This document shows positions 20,309 to 29,636 of a stretch of 64,000 nucleotides of DNA, piece after piece. Origin of the DNA: Burkholderiales bacterium Ga0077544 (GTDB lineage Bacteria > Pseudomonadota > Gammaproteobacteria > Burkholderiales > Burkholderiaceae_D); contig LNEU01000033.1 of assembly GCA_001464355.1 (NCBI GenBank), positions 186,001 to 250,000 on the forward strand, read 5' to 3'. The notes beneath the pieces were generated by a model. The model made no database searches. It was not told the origin of the DNA and saw only the letters and a program-made list of their open reading frames with translations. The position numbers were made by a program, and so were the translations under genes. How positions within the stretch are numbered: the first letter of the stretch is position 1; each line of letters starts with the position of its first letter.

Positions 20309-21919
20309 CTATCTATTTGCCCGCATCAGCTTGGCCGCTTTTTCTGCAATCATGATAGTGCTGGCGCCCGTATCACCGGCAGGAATAGTCGGCATCACGG
20401 AAGCATCCACAATTCGCAAACCGGCAATCCCACGCACCCTAAGCTCACTATCCACAACAGCCGAGGCATCCGCGGCACTACCCATCTTGCAAGTCCCTAC
20501 AGGATTGGCACCTGCAAAAGCAATCTTGCCCGCCAGTCGCAACAGATCATCGTCGACTTGCACTTCTACCAAGGCATAAGCTTGTAATGCCGAAGCAGCG
20601 ACTATCTTGCGTGTCAGCTGGATAGCAGCCTTGGCTTTTTCCTGATCTTCCGACGTGCTTAAATAATTGCTTGTAATCGCGGGCGGTAGCGTGATATCCG
20701 AGGAAGTGATTTGCACCCTGCCCCGTGACGTAGCATTCAGATTCGATACGCTCACAGTAAAAGCAGGGAAAGAGTCCAGAGGCGCACCGGCAAACTCTTG
20801 CGACCAGGGTTGTACCTGAAAGAAAAGATCCGGACTAGGCTGAGCCTGATCTGATCGCAGCATCATACCCAAAGGTGCAGGCACTGTTGTCAAGGGGCCG
20901 TTTTTCTTTAGCAGATACTGCAAACCTAGTGATGCTTTATGCAGCCAGCCATTTGCCATCCCGTTCAGAGATTTCGCACCACTCATCTTGAAAACCATCT
21001 TCATCGGCAAGTGATCCTGTAGATTCTCCCCTACACCAGGGAGATCTTGTACCGGTGTAATTCCGTGCTGCTGCAGTAACGCAAGTGGGCCTATGCCTGA
21101 TCGCTGCAAGATTTGCGGCGACCCAAACGTCCCTGCGCTCAAGATTGTTTCACGTGAAACATCGGCCGTCCATTCCCTACCTCCACCGAAAAACTCAACT
21201 CCAGTGCAAATATTACCCTGTTCCGTTTGTTGAATAATCAGGCGCTTTACTTGCGAGCCGGTCATGATATCCAGATTGCCGCGCCGTATGATTGTCCGCA
21301 AGAAAGCCTTGGCGGTATTCAGGCGTAAACCGTTTTTTTGATTGATGTCGAAATACCCGCAACCTTCTACGGCGTTTCCGCGATTGAAATCATCACACTT
21401 TGGGATGCCGGTTTGTGCCGCAGCCTCACGGAAAGCATCGAGGATATCCCAGCGGATAGTCTGTTTTTCCACATGCCAATCGCCGCCTGTACCATGGAAG
21501 TCATCCGCGCCGTGAGCATAATCCTCAGATTTTTTAAACAAGGGCAATATCTGATCCCAGCGCCAACTATCATCGCCGGTCAACTCAGCCCAGCGATCAT
21601 AATCTTGTGCCTGACCACGCTGATAAATCATTCCATTGATGGATGAAGAGCCGCCTAATATTTTCCCACTTGAATACAGCAGGCTGCGCCCATTCAGACC
21701 AGCTTCCGGCTGAGTGCGATATTGCCAGTCGGTGCGCGGATTGTCAGCTGTATGGATGAACCCGATTGGAATATGAACCCAGCCATAATCATCCTTGGCC
21801 CCGGCCTCCAATAGCAGAACCGAGATATTTGGATCTTGTGTCAAACGGTTGGCTAATACGCAACCGGCGGTCCCTGCCCCTACTATGATGTAGTCGTACT
21901 TCCCTGCGGATTCGGCCAT
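20309..21919 (-). CDS. GMC oxidoreductase, candidate 3-hydroxypropionate dehydrogenase
   Basis: A 536-residue FAD-dependent GMC-fold alcohol dehydrogenase. The dinucleotide motif is VGAGTAGCVLANRL near residue 13, and the family signatures GGSSSINGMIYQRG and SAGTFGSPQILQRSGIG are present. In most relatives the active site uses a His (HPVGTC) and an Asn 44 residues later. Here these are Asn472 (ANPVGTC) and Asp516 (AGDTGAS). The neighbour upstream is an MmsA-type semialdehyde dehydrogenase, the pairing known for hpdH-mmsA in 3-hydroxypropionate degradation. I infer malonate-semialdehyde formation. A parS site lies inside the coding sequence. Confidence 0.75.
   Translation of the reverse strand: MAESAGKYDYIIVGAGTAGCVLANRLTQDPNISVLLLEAGAKDDYGWVHIPIGFIHTADNPRTDWQYRTQPEAGLNGRSLLYSSGKILGGSSSINGMIYQRGQAQDYDRWAELTGDDSWRWDQILPLFKKSEDYAHGADDFHGTGGDWHVEKQTIRWDILDAFREAAAQTGIPKCDDFNRGNAVEGCGYFDINQKNGLRLNTAKAFLRTIIRRGNLDIMTGSQVKRLIIQQTEQGNICTGVEFFGGGREWTADVSRETILSAGTFGSPQILQRSGIGPLALLQQHGITPVQDLPGVGENLQDHLPMKMVFKMSGAKSLNGMANGWLHKASLGLQYLLKKNGPLTTVPAPLGMMLRSDQAQPSPDLFFQVQPWSQEFAGAPLDSFPAFTVSVSNLNATSRGRVQITSSDITLPPAITSNYLSTSEDQEKAKAAIQLTRKIVAASALQAYALVEVQVDDDLLRLAGKIAFAGANPVGTCKMGSAADASAVVDSELRVRGIAGLRIVDASVMPTIPAGDTGASTIMIAEKAAKLMRANR
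21146..21161 (+). other. parS centromere site inside the GMC coding sequence
   Basis: A second perfect TGTTTCACGTGAAACA. Read on the gene's strand it encodes residues within DVSRETI. It lies 1.7 kb from the first parS. Confidence 0.93.
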
Positions 21920-22032
21920 TGTCTCTATCGTTATTGGTTGTTATATATGACGAGCGATCCTCTCTCGGCTAGCAACACCTATCATCGCCGACCGTACTTA
22001 CAGTCGACTGACAGATGCTGCTTCGAACAAGA

Positions 22033-23556
22033 TTACTTACTGGTCGGCATCGTAAATTCCGCGCCTTTTGATATGGATTCTGGCCAACGCTGCATGATGG
22101 ACTTATAGCGCGTATAAAACTTGATCCCCTCTTCGCCATAAGCATGGGTATCACCAAACATCGATCGTTTCCAGCCACCGAATGAATGCCAGGCCATAGG
22201 CACTGGAATTGGCACATTAATACCAATCATGCCGACTTCGACCCGACGGGAGAATTCACGCGCCGTATTTCCGTCGGAAGTGAACAAGGCCACACCATTG
22301 CCAAATTCATGTCCATTGATTAATTCAAGTGCAGCAGCAAAGTCAGGTACGCGAACAACGCACAAAACCGGACCAAAAATCTCTTCCTTGTAAATCGTCA
22401 TCTCTGGAGTCACACTATCAAACAGACATCCGCCGAGAAAAAATCCTTTACTGTGACCATCTACGGTTAAATTACGTCCATCTACCAGTAACTTCGCTCC
22501 AGACTGTACGCCAGCCTCAATATACGCTTCAATTTTCGCTTTATGCGCTGCGCTGACTACCGGGCCCATTTCCGCATCGGCTTCCATGCCGTTTTTAACC
22601 TTCAGCGATTTCACGCGAGGGATCAAGGCTTCGACCAATTTATCCGCAACACTGCCAACTGCAACAGCGACAGAGATAGCCATGCAGCGCTCGCCGGCGG
22701 AACCGTAAGCTGCGCCTATTAAGGCATCAACCGCCTGTTCCAGATTTGCATCCGGCATCACCACCAGATGATTTTTCGCACCGCCTAGCGCCTGGACACG
22801 CAAGGGATACGGACCTTTACGTGCGGCACCGCTGGTGTAAATGTACTCCGCGATTGGCGTCGATCCGACGAAAGATACGGCTTTTACATCAGGGTGCTGC
22901 AGCAAGCCATCTACTGCCTGTTTATCTCCCTGCAAGACGTTGAAAACGCCGTCAGGGAGCCCTGCCTGCTTCAACAACTCGGCAACCATCAGAGATGGCG
23001 AAGGATCTCGCTCTGAAGGCTTCAGAATAAATGTATTACCTGTTGCCAGCGCAACCGGTGCCATCCACATTGGCACCATGAACGGAAAGTTAAAAGGTGT
23101 AATTCCTACCGTGACGCCTAGCGGCTGACGCAAATTCCAGTTATCAATGCCGCCACCGATATTGTCGGTAAACTGGGTTTTCAACAGCTGCGGTACGCCA
23201 CAAGCAAATTCGACAACCTCAATACCGCGTGTAACTTCACCTTTTGCGTCGGAGAAAACTTTACCGTGCTCGCGGGTAATCGCTGCCGCCAGATCATCAT
23301 GATGCTTTTCCAGCAAGTCCTTGAATTTGAATAGAATGCGGGCACGTTTCAATGGTGCTGTATCAGCCCATGCCGGTGCAGCTGCCTTAGCTGCTGCGAC
23401 TACCGCCTGGACGTCCGCATCACTGGCCAATACAACATGCGCGCTTACCTCGCCGGTAGCCGGATTGAATACCGCTTGCTGACTACCTCCCGCAGTTTCC
23501 GTCAAACGGCCATTGATATAATGCTGGATCTTGTGGTTCGAAGAATTGGTCATCAA
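22033..23556 (-). CDS. mmsA: CoA-acylating (methyl)malonate-semialdehyde dehydrogenase
   Basis: A 507-residue aldehyde dehydrogenase of the MmsA group. It oxidises methylmalonate or malonate semialdehyde with NAD+ and CoA to propionyl- or acetyl-CoA. The MmsA-type FNFPFMVP is at 156-163, and the catalytic Cys is Cys291 in [11 protein letters not shown]. It serves valine, beta-alanine, inositol or 3-hydroxypropionate breakdown. The GMC oxidoreductase 113 bases downstream supports the last. It begins at the edge of the DnaA-box region. Confidence 0.9.
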   Translation of the reverse strand: MMTNSSNHKIQHYINGRLTETAGGSQQAVFNPATGEVSAHVVLASDADVQAVVAAAKAAAPAWADTAPLKRARILFKFKDLLEKHHDDLAAAITREHGKVFSDAKGEVTRGIEVVEFACGVPQLLKTQFTDNIGGGIDNWNLRQPLGVTVGITPFNFPFMVPMWMAPVALATGNTFILKPSERDPSPSLMVAELLKQAGLPDGVFNVLQGDKQAVDGLLQHPDVKAVSFVGSTPIAEYIYTSGAARKGPYPLRVQALGGAKNHLVVMPDANLEQAVDALIGAAYGSAGERCMAISVAVAVGSVADKLVEALIPRVKSLKVKNGMEADAEMGPVVSAAHKAKIEAYIEAGVQSGAKLLVDGRNLTVDGHSKGFFLGGCLFDSVTPEMTIYKEEIFGPVLCVVRVPDFAAALELINGHEFGNGVALFTSDGNTAREFSRRVEVGMIGINVPIPVPMAWHSFGGWKRSMFGDTHAYGEEGIKFYTRYKSIMQRWPESISKGAEFTMPTSK

Positions 23557-23957
23557 TATTCTTTCAAAAATAAGACTTTTCAGTCCACATCAACGGTAAA
23601 AATACGAGATAAGACTACCATGATGGAGGCCTAAAAACCCCTAAAACTGCTGTGGATAAGCCTCTGTTAAACACGTGGATAGCTTGTGGATAATGTTATG
23701 AAAAGGTCGTGCAGTTTTTTTATGCAGAATCTATTCATGCCAGATACACCGCTTATGCAGGGTTTATCCTGTTCCCAAGCTCTTGATTTCAAACTCACTT
23801 ATACGGTTATCCACAGAAAACACCCTGTGTTAACTATTACTACTAAACATATATATAAACAATCAAGTTAAAACCAGATTCACCTTCCAAACCTCAAAAT
23901 GCAAAAAAACAAAGTCAAAAGCCTCTGCAAATCCCGAACACTATTGATCTATAGACC
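23557..23957. other. Candidate replication origin (DnaA-box cluster with AT-rich tract)
   Basis: A 401-base gap without genes between the divergent mmsA and mtnN. It has three perfect 9-mer DnaA boxes: TGTGGATAA at 23651-23659 and 23685-23693, and TTATCCACA at 23807-23815. A degenerate box (CGTGGATAG) is at 23675-23683. An AT-rich run (about 23835-23880, with ATATATATAAA) could be the unwinding element. Gene direction switches here and parS sites are close. The rpmH-dnaA gap, the other usual site, has only one box. Confidence 0.6.
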
Positions 23958-24749
23958 ATGAGTCCTCAAAAGATCAAGATCGGTGTCATCAGTGCATTAC
24001 GTGAAGAACAAGCTGGACTGATAGAGGTAATGCAAGACCCTGTGACGCTAAAACGTGGCATGCGTAATTACGTCAGCGGTCGCTTATGGGGAATTGAAAG
24101 TGTTTGCGTTTTATCGCGGATAGGTAAAGTTGCCGTAGCAGCGACTACAGCGACCTTGATTGAAAGCTTCGGGGTAACCCATATCATCTTCACTGGCGTG
24201 GCAGGAGCAACCGTTAAAGCCGTTCGTATTGGCGACATCGTGGTGGCTAACCAACTGGTTCAACACGATATGAATGCGTCCCCACTGTTTCCGCGCTTTG
24301 AAGTGCCATTAACTGGCTTGTCTCACTTCTATTCAGACAAAGCCTTATCCACCCTGCTTTCACAAGCCGCCAGCCAATTTATTCATCAGGAATTCCTGGA
24401 AACAATATCTGAAGCAAGCCGACAGGAATTCTTTATTGATAGGCCAGTTGTTCATGAAGGCTTGATCGCAAGCGGCGATCAATTCATTTCCACAGCACTC
24501 GAGTTAAATCAGATTAATGACAATCTGCCGGATGTACTGGCAGTTGAAATGGAAGGTGCTGCAGCCGCACAGGTTTGTTTTGAATTCGGTATTCCGTTTG
24601 CAATCGTGCGTACGATTTCGGATAACGCAAATGAAGATTCGCCGGTGGACTTTGTAAAGTTCCTGGAAAAAATCGCTGCCTGCTATGCATACGGCATAGT
24701 CAGGCAGTTCTATTCGCTGCTGAAAGAAGAAAAACTCTTGTCTGCTTAA
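23958..24749 (+). CDS. 5'-methylthioadenosine/S-adenosylhomocysteine nucleosidase-type phosphorylase
   Basis: A 263-residue PNP/UDP-phosphorylase-fold nucleosidase of the MtnN family, which cleaves adenine from methylthioadenosine and S-adenosylhomocysteine. N-terminal GVISALREEQAGL, the FTGVAGA loop at about 79-84, the ribose-binding VEMEGAAAAQV (EMEG 197-200) and catalytic Asp222 in the SDNA motif (221-224) all match. It is ~30 residues longer than E. coli Pfs, with an insertion around residues 105-165, so a divergent branch is likely. No strong ribosome site is visible before the ATG. Confidence 0.82.
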   Translation: MSPQKIKIGVISALREEQAGLIEVMQDPVTLKRGMRNYVSGRLWGIESVCVLSRIGKVAVAATTATLIESFGVTHIIFTGVAGATVKAVRIGDIVVANQLVQHDMNASPLFPRFEVPLTGLSHFYSDKALSTLLSQAASQFIHQEFLETISEASRQEFFIDRPVVHEGLIASGDQFISTALELNQINDNLPDVLAVEMEGAAAAQVCFEFGIPFAIVRTISDNANEDSPVDFVKFLEKIAACYAYGIVRQFYSLLKEEKLLSA

Positions 24750-24797
24750 CTCTGTAAATATCGATATCGGTAATTATCAAGTTTGATAAAAAGAAGA

Positions 24798-26825
24798 TTA
24801 TTTCTTTTTATCCGCAGCTTTTTTATACGTTTTACCAGGTGGCGGTGCGACGGGTTTTTCCTGAGCTTCTTTTAAAAGTATCGCGCATTTATTGTCTGTC
24901 TCGGCTTGAGATCCGATATTAATCAGTGGCAACAAGGCAGTTACTGGTCCCAGCGCTCCCAAAGCAATCACACCACCGGTTTTTAAAGCCACCACGCCCT
25001 TGTCGATCGTTACTTTCGGTGTTTTAAAATCACCTTTGACATATAGCGGTGCGCGCAAGGAAATTATCCTTATCCCCTTACTTTTAGGATTGATAGTCAG
25101 ATCCAGTTTTTCTTGTGCCAGATCGATATTGCCTGTGATGTAGAGAATGGCATCTTCGGTATCCAGCATCAAGGTCCTGGTTTGGATCAAACCATTGGTG
25201 ACTGACAAATCACTTGCCATGCAATTCAATTTGACCTGCTTGTCGCCAAATACCTGCGATAAAACCACGTTACCTACATTCAAACCGATTTGTTCGAGCA
25301 ATAGTTTGCTGATAGTGCCTTCATTGATCAGCGCCTTGATTTCACCATTCGATGAAGCCATCATGCTGGCTATCGAATTACCCGTAGCAGATAAGGAGGT
25401 ATCACCATTCACTTCACCAAAGCTGGCTTGCATCGCTTCAAAGGTAGGGAACAACTGTTTGAGTTTAAGATGACGCGCAGATAGTTTTATCTCTGCTTTG
25501 ATAAGGTCATTGCGACCATCCATCTTGATATTTGCAATCATATTGCCACCGGCTACGCCAAAATTCAAAGGCGTTAATGTGACAACGCGGTCCTGTAATT
25601 TCAAATGCGTATCAAGGTTTTCGATAGGCAGGGATTCATCACGCACAATCTTGCGGCCTGTGATCTTGACGTCTGCATCCATGCTGCCCCAGCGCTCGGT
25701 CGTGAATTTTTCAATCGGCAATACTTTGTTTGACGGTTGATTTGGTGCGACACCACGTTCCTTTTTACTTTCGTTGGAATCTGCACCGATGACAGGGCCA
25801 AGATCGCTTAAACGCAACAGGTTGGAAACAACAGTTCCAGACAATAATGGCCGCGGATTTTTTGATTCATAGGTCAGTGTGCCGCCGATATCACTCTCGC
25901 CGACTTTACCTTTGAATTTATCGTAAGTCCATTTGCCGCCGAGCGTGTTGGTGACGCCGGTAAGCTGGCCTTCAGTTGAAAATTCAGGTGTTTTCGGTAA
26001 GGTAATTCCAGTAATCGGATACAGATCCGCCATGCTGGCACCGGACAAATGCAATCGCATATTGATCGCCGCCAGTTCTTGCGGCTTGGTCACCGTGCCA
26101 TTGATTCGTATCGAGGTTTTACCTACATTCAGGTTTGCCGCCAGCGGAAAAGGTTTATCCACATTTTTCAATGCGAGCAAGGCCCCTGCCTTGCCGTCAC
26201 CACTAATTTTTGCGCCGTTGAAAGTACCGGATAATTTCCAGCCAACCACGTAATCATTTTGCGCTGTTGGTTCAAGCGAATCGATGCTTGCTTTTGCATC
26301 GATATGCTTGATCTCATCTTTCAAGGTGATTTCACCCTTGTAAAAAAGCAGGCGCTGCAGATCAATAGTCCATGGCGACGGTTCGTTTTTCTTGAACGTC
26401 CAGTTGTTTTGTCCATCGCGTTTGCGCTCGAGCCTCACAATGGGGTCGTCAAGCTGCAAAGTCGGGATCACAATAGTTTGCGCCAGCAAAGGTAATGGAT
26501 TAACTGAAAAAATAATGTGGCCGACTTCGACCATATTGGTGTCGTCTTTTGATCCAGACGGATTACTTAAAGTGACGTCGTGCGCACTCAGACGCGGAAC
26601 CGGAATCCAGTCGCGCCAAGTGTCTGTTGCAGGTTGTGCGCGTTGCCAGTCAAGAGCCAGATCACCATTGATGGAAAAATTGCGTCCAGTTGCTTCACTT
26701 ACGCGTTGGTTGATCCACGGGCGCGCAGCATTCCAGTCGAACATCAGCATGAACAAGACAAAGACCAGCGGGATTACCAATAATCCAACCGTGCTCCACA
26801 TCATTATTTTTTTTGTGCGTGGCAT
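24798..26825 (-). CDS. AsmA-family envelope protein
   Basis: A 675-residue protein with one N-terminal membrane helix (about 8-27) and a long periplasmic beta-rich region. AsmA-type elements include the opening NQRVSEATGRNFSINGDLAL and the C-terminal SLRAPLYVKGDFKTPKV near residue 610. AsmA-like proteins influence outer-membrane assembly and phospholipid transport. The C-terminus is lysine-rich (KKAADKKK). It is monocistronic, convergent with mtnN. Confidence 0.88.
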   Translation of the reverse strand: MPRTKKIMMWSTVGLLVIPLVFVLFMLMFDWNAARPWINQRVSEATGRNFSINGDLALDWQRAQPATDTWRDWIPVPRLSAHDVTLSNPSGSKDDTNMVEVGHIIFSVNPLPLLAQTIVIPTLQLDDPIVRLERKRDGQNNWTFKKNEPSPWTIDLQRLLFYKGEITLKDEIKHIDAKASIDSLEPTAQNDYVVGWKLSGTFNGAKISGDGKAGALLALKNVDKPFPLAANLNVGKTSIRINGTVTKPQELAAINMRLHLSGASMADLYPITGITLPKTPEFSTEGQLTGVTNTLGGKWTYDKFKGKVGESDIGGTLTYESKNPRPLLSGTVVSNLLRLSDLGPVIGADSNESKKERGVAPNQPSNKVLPIEKFTTERWGSMDADVKITGRKIVRDESLPIENLDTHLKLQDRVVTLTPLNFGVAGGNMIANIKMDGRNDLIKAEIKLSARHLKLKQLFPTFEAMQASFGEVNGDTSLSATGNSIASMMASSNGEIKALINEGTISKLLLEQIGLNVGNVVLSQVFGDKQVKLNCMASDLSVTNGLIQTRTLMLDTEDAILYITGNIDLAQEKLDLTINPKSKGIRIISLRAPLYVKGDFKTPKVTIDKGVVALKTGGVIALGALGPVTALLPLINIGSQAETDNKCAILLKEAQEKPVAPPPGKTYKKAADKKK
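26155..26163. other. Perfect DnaA box within the AsmA gene
   Basis: TTATCCACA, 2.3 kb right of the candidate origin. A single 9-mer can occur by chance, but it adds to the local density. Confidence 0.4.
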
Positions 26826-26960
26826 ACAAACCTAAATCTGATGAATCGAAAAAATAGGACTGAATTGGGTCTTGCGAGTTCAATAATATTTCTGATATGC
26901 ATTTTTTACATGGCGATGCATTTCGCTAGTGATTTTTACAATGGCGCTCAATCGCATGTG

Positions 26961-26987
26961 AATATAAAAACCCCGCAACTAGCGGGG
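26961..26987 (-). terminator. Rho-independent terminator of the LysR gene
   Basis: CCCCGC (26971-26976) pairs with GCGGGG (26982-26987). On the minus strand the stem is followed by TTTTTATATT. It lies 40 bases past the LysR stop. Confidence 0.85.
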
Positions 26988-27027
26988 CTGATAAATGGAG
27001 CAAATAACAATTCAAAAGAAAACCAGA

Positions 27028-27990
27028 TTAAATACGTTTTTTGAAATTGCGACCAATTCCATCATCGGTACTGGCGATCAATTGCTCACGCAGCCATTTA
27101 TGCGCGGGGTTTCGCGCATCGCGTTCATGCCACAGCATATCGACGTGAACATCAGGCAACACGAATGGCAAATCCTTCGCGACCAATGCTTCGGCCATGC
27201 CGGTAGACGCGATCAAGTGACGCGGTAGTACCGTAATCAAATCCGAGCTCGCGACGACTTTTCCCGCTGTAAAAAACTGGTTCACCGTCAATAGAATCCG
27301 GCGTTCGCGGCCAAGTTCTGACAAGGCATCATCCATCAAACCCTTTGCACGGCCAGAAAAACTCACCAGCAAATGATGCGCTTCGCAGTATGAATCCAGC
27401 GTCAGTTCTTCCTTTGCCAAAGGATGATTTTTCCGCATCACGCATACGTATTCACCCGTGTACAGCCGCTCATGACGAATTTGCGAAACGGCAGTGTTTT
27501 GTCCGCTCGCCAATTGTGCAGCGACGCCCGGGAAAAACCCGATTGCCAGATCGATATCACCACGCAACAGCATGGGCCGCGGTTCACGCGTAGTCAGCGG
27601 CACCATACGTACATTCAAGCCAGGCGCTTCCTTTTCGATCGCGCGCACCAGGAAAGGCAACCACAAGGCGGCAGTGGCGTCAGCCATTGCCATTCTGAAT
27701 GTGGTGGTGGCACGCGATACATCAAAAGTATCAGGTGTCACTGCCGCTTCCAAATCTGACAGCGCACGCCGCACAATAGGCCACAACTCGGTTGCCCGCG
27801 AAGTCGGCTTGACGCCATGTGCGGTGCGTATTACAAGTTCGTCGCCTAGCGTGTCGCGCAGACGTCGCAGCGCATTCGATACAGCCGGTTGCGTCATCGC
27901 CAATAGATTGGCGGCACGCGTCAAATTTTGTTCTGTCATGACTGCGTCGAAGACACGCAGCAGATTTAAATCCAAGGTTAAAAAGCTCAT
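27028..27990 (-). CDS. LysR-family transcriptional regulator (NahR/NodD-like)
   Basis: A 320-residue LysR regulator. The N-terminal winged helix (LDLNLLRVFDAVMTEQNLTRA, then AMTQPAVSNALRRLR) spans residues 6-65. The effector domain contains the MADATAALWLPFLV and VPLTTREPRPMLLRGDIDLAIG segments of the NahR/LinR/NodD branch. It stands alone, with an AT-rich 150-base upstream gap shared with a small divergent gene (28142), its only obvious candidate target. The effector is unknown. Confidence 0.88.
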   Translation of the reverse strand: MSFLTLDLNLLRVFDAVMTEQNLTRAANLLAMTQPAVSNALRRLRDTLGDELVIRTAHGVKPTSRATELWPIVRRALSDLEAAVTPDTFDVSRATTTFRMAMADATAALWLPFLVRAIEKEAPGLNVRMVPLTTREPRPMLLRGDIDLAIGFFPGVAAQLASGQNTAVSQIRHERLYTGEYVCVMRKNHPLAKEELTLDSYCEAHHLLVSFSGRAKGLMDDALSELGRERRILLTVNQFFTAGKVVASSDLITVLPRHLIASTGMAEALVAKDLPFVLPDVHVDMLWHERDARNPAHKWLREQLIASTDDGIGRNFKKRI

Positions 27991-28141
27991 AGGTTTATTT
28001 CTACAAGGAAATTAATTAATTTTACATTATTCACAAAAAGTATAACTCATATCTAAAATTGAAATTAGATTTATATCTCTCGCATCCCTATACTTCAATT
28101 CATCAACAAGGTTTATTAAATTTAGAGAGAAGGAAAACATC

Positions 28142-28381
28142 ATGTCCACATCATTCGCCCTGTATCGCAAAGCAAATCAAATCGCTCAATCGAACCCAGA
28201 ATTGGCTGCTCAATTGCGTATGCGCGCATTTGAACAAGCCCCGACAGTGACCCGCGCTATCGCTAAAGTAGCTGCACCAGTCGTTATCTCGCGTACTGCT
28301 CTGTTCAGCAAAGCAAACCGCATTGCACAAGCAAAACCGCAAGTCGCTTCGAAACTGCGTTTCCAGGCTGCTTACGCTTAA
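28142..28381 (+). CDS. Small basic protein made of two ~27-residue repeats
   Basis: 79 residues, not recognised. A GAAGGA ribosome site precedes the ATG. The protein is essentially two copies of one helical unit: residues 6-31 (ALYRKANQIAQSNPELAAQL) and residues 52-78 (ALFSKANRIAQAKPQVASKL), each ending in a R/A/Q-rich tail. It is divergent from the LysR gene. There is no signal peptide or membrane helix. It is likely expressed, given its RBS and codon pattern; function unknown. Confidence 0.7.
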   Translation: MSTSFALYRKANQIAQSNPELAAQLRMRAFEQAPTVTRAIAKVAAPVVISRTALFSKANRIAQAKPQVASKLRFQAAYA

Positions 28382-28437
28382 CGCAACTGCAACATAATGC
28401 GTTGAACGCGAATTAGCATTTATCTGGATTAATTTTA

Positions 28438-28650
28438 ATGCGACCCTTAGTACGCAACCTCCATGCCAGTTATATCGCATATATGTTGCAGTGGTCGCCG
28501 CGTTTGCAAGAGTTATTCGCCGCGGTGCTGATGAACGGCAGCGGCGGTCTGACTAGCATGATTGTTGCGAAGGTTTTGCGCCCAAGCGTGGCACAGCTTA
28601 AAGCTCGCATCACGAAGCGTTGTGCAGCAGCAATTGGTCAACAAGGTTGA
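28438..28650 (+). CDS. Small hypothetical basic protein
   Basis: 70 residues, not recognised. An amphipathic or weakly hydrophobic N-terminal half (YIAYMLQWSPRLQELFAAVL) is followed by a basic tail with KARITKRCAAA. The ribosome site is weak. It follows the repeat-protein gene by 56 bases and is followed by a strong terminator, so the two probably share a transcript. It could be spurious. Confidence 0.45.
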   Translation: MRPLVRNLHASYIAYMLQWSPRLQELFAAVLMNGSGGLTSMIVAKVLRPSVAQLKARITKRCAAAIGQQG

Positions 28651-28710
28651 CCTGCATCACCGAACAAAGTTTTTACCGAGTCTCCTCTTTCCCTCTCAAG
28701 GAAGGTTTTA

Positions 28711-28745
28711 AGCCCCGCAGCCAAAGTCTTGCGGGGCTTTTTTTC
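28711..28745 (+). terminator. Rho-independent terminator of the small-gene pair
   Basis: AGCCCCGC (28711-28718) pairs with GCGGGGCT (28731-28738), followed by seven T residues in total. Confidence 0.9.
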
Positions 28746-28907
28746 GTTTTACGCTCTTTGAGCGTGTGTTGCGCGCATGGGCTATTTTTTCATCGGTCGT
28801 GATAAAGACCTTAATTTGGTGCAAAATACAATAACGTGATCGTTTTAAATGTTTGCCGGTTGTCCGGTGGACAGTGATGTTGATACTTAACTACGGAGTC
28901 AAGCAAC

Positions 28908-29090
28908 TTGGGCCGTCTCATTAAAAACAACTACACCAATATCGCATTGTTGAAAGACTTGATGACAACGCCGCCTATGACGGCGAAACAACATGCGGAG
29001 ATCATGCGCAAACGCATCGCACATCGCAGGATGGTGGAAGAAGCGAAGGAATTGAAAATAGCCAGCGAAGATGTATTCGAAGGTCAGTAA
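28908..29090 (+). CDS. Small hypothetical protein, TTG start
   Basis: 60 residues, not recognised. It is basic and helical, with RKRIAHRRMVEEAKELK in the second half. The start is TTG at 28908, with GGAG nine bases before it; the frame has no better start. A strong hairpin terminator follows the stop by 3 bases, which supports a real short transcript. Function unknown. Confidence 0.5.
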   Translation: MGRLIKNNYTNIALLKDLMTTPPMTAKQHAEIMRKRIAHRRMVEEAKELKIASEDVFEGQ

Positions 29091-29092
29091 AT

Positions 29093-29118
29093 AATAGCGC
29101 GGACCTCCGCGCTATTTT
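29093..29118 (+). terminator. Rho-independent terminator
   Basis: AATAGCGCGG and CCGCGCTATT pair around a short loop, followed by TTTTC. It ends the 28908 gene. Confidence 0.8.
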
Positions 29119-29299
29119 CATTTCCAATTCGCCATTTTGATTATCGACAGAAATCCGACCTTGAAGAATCAAGTCGGCAACTAACGTTGCCGACTGAAAA
29201 TTTGCGATTGCTTCAATAGAAAAACCTCTTGTAATACTTTCCTTCACGCTTCTCTCATGTGAAACTGTTGTCATCGAAGACTAAACAGGAGACAAAATC

Positions 29300-29500
29300 A
29301 TGGCCAAGAAAGAAGAAGAACTGGATCCTGAAACACTGGCACTGATTAACTGGTGCATAGAAGTAGAAGGATTTTTAGTCGCTGCAGGCGCTACTCTGGA
29401 AGAGGCGCAAGATCATATCGAAGAACAGATCGAATGGTTCACAGATCAATTTTATGAAGGCCTGACACCGGAACAAGCAGCGAAAGAAGCACTCGCCTGA
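29300..29500 (+). CDS. Small acidic conserved-type protein
   Basis: 66 residues, strongly acidic and helical, with EEAQDHIEEQIEWFTDQFYE in the middle. A near-ideal CAGGAG ribosome site lies 8 bases before ATG. It is not recognised by function. Its charge and lack of cysteine, signal or membrane segment suggest a soluble adaptor-like or protein-binding peptide, but nothing proves this. Confidence 0.65.
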   Translation: MAKKEEELDPETLALINWCIEVEGFLVAAGATLEEAQDHIEEQIEWFTDQFYEGLTPEQAAKEALA

Positions 29501-29636
29501 AAAACAGCAAATCAACATTGCTGAACTCGTCGCAAAACGATTCAGTAAAAATACCGATTTTGACTGCGTCGGCACAAGATCAAATATCAGCCCATCGAAT
29601 CCGGTAATTCGATGGGCTATTTTTTGAGAATTTCTG

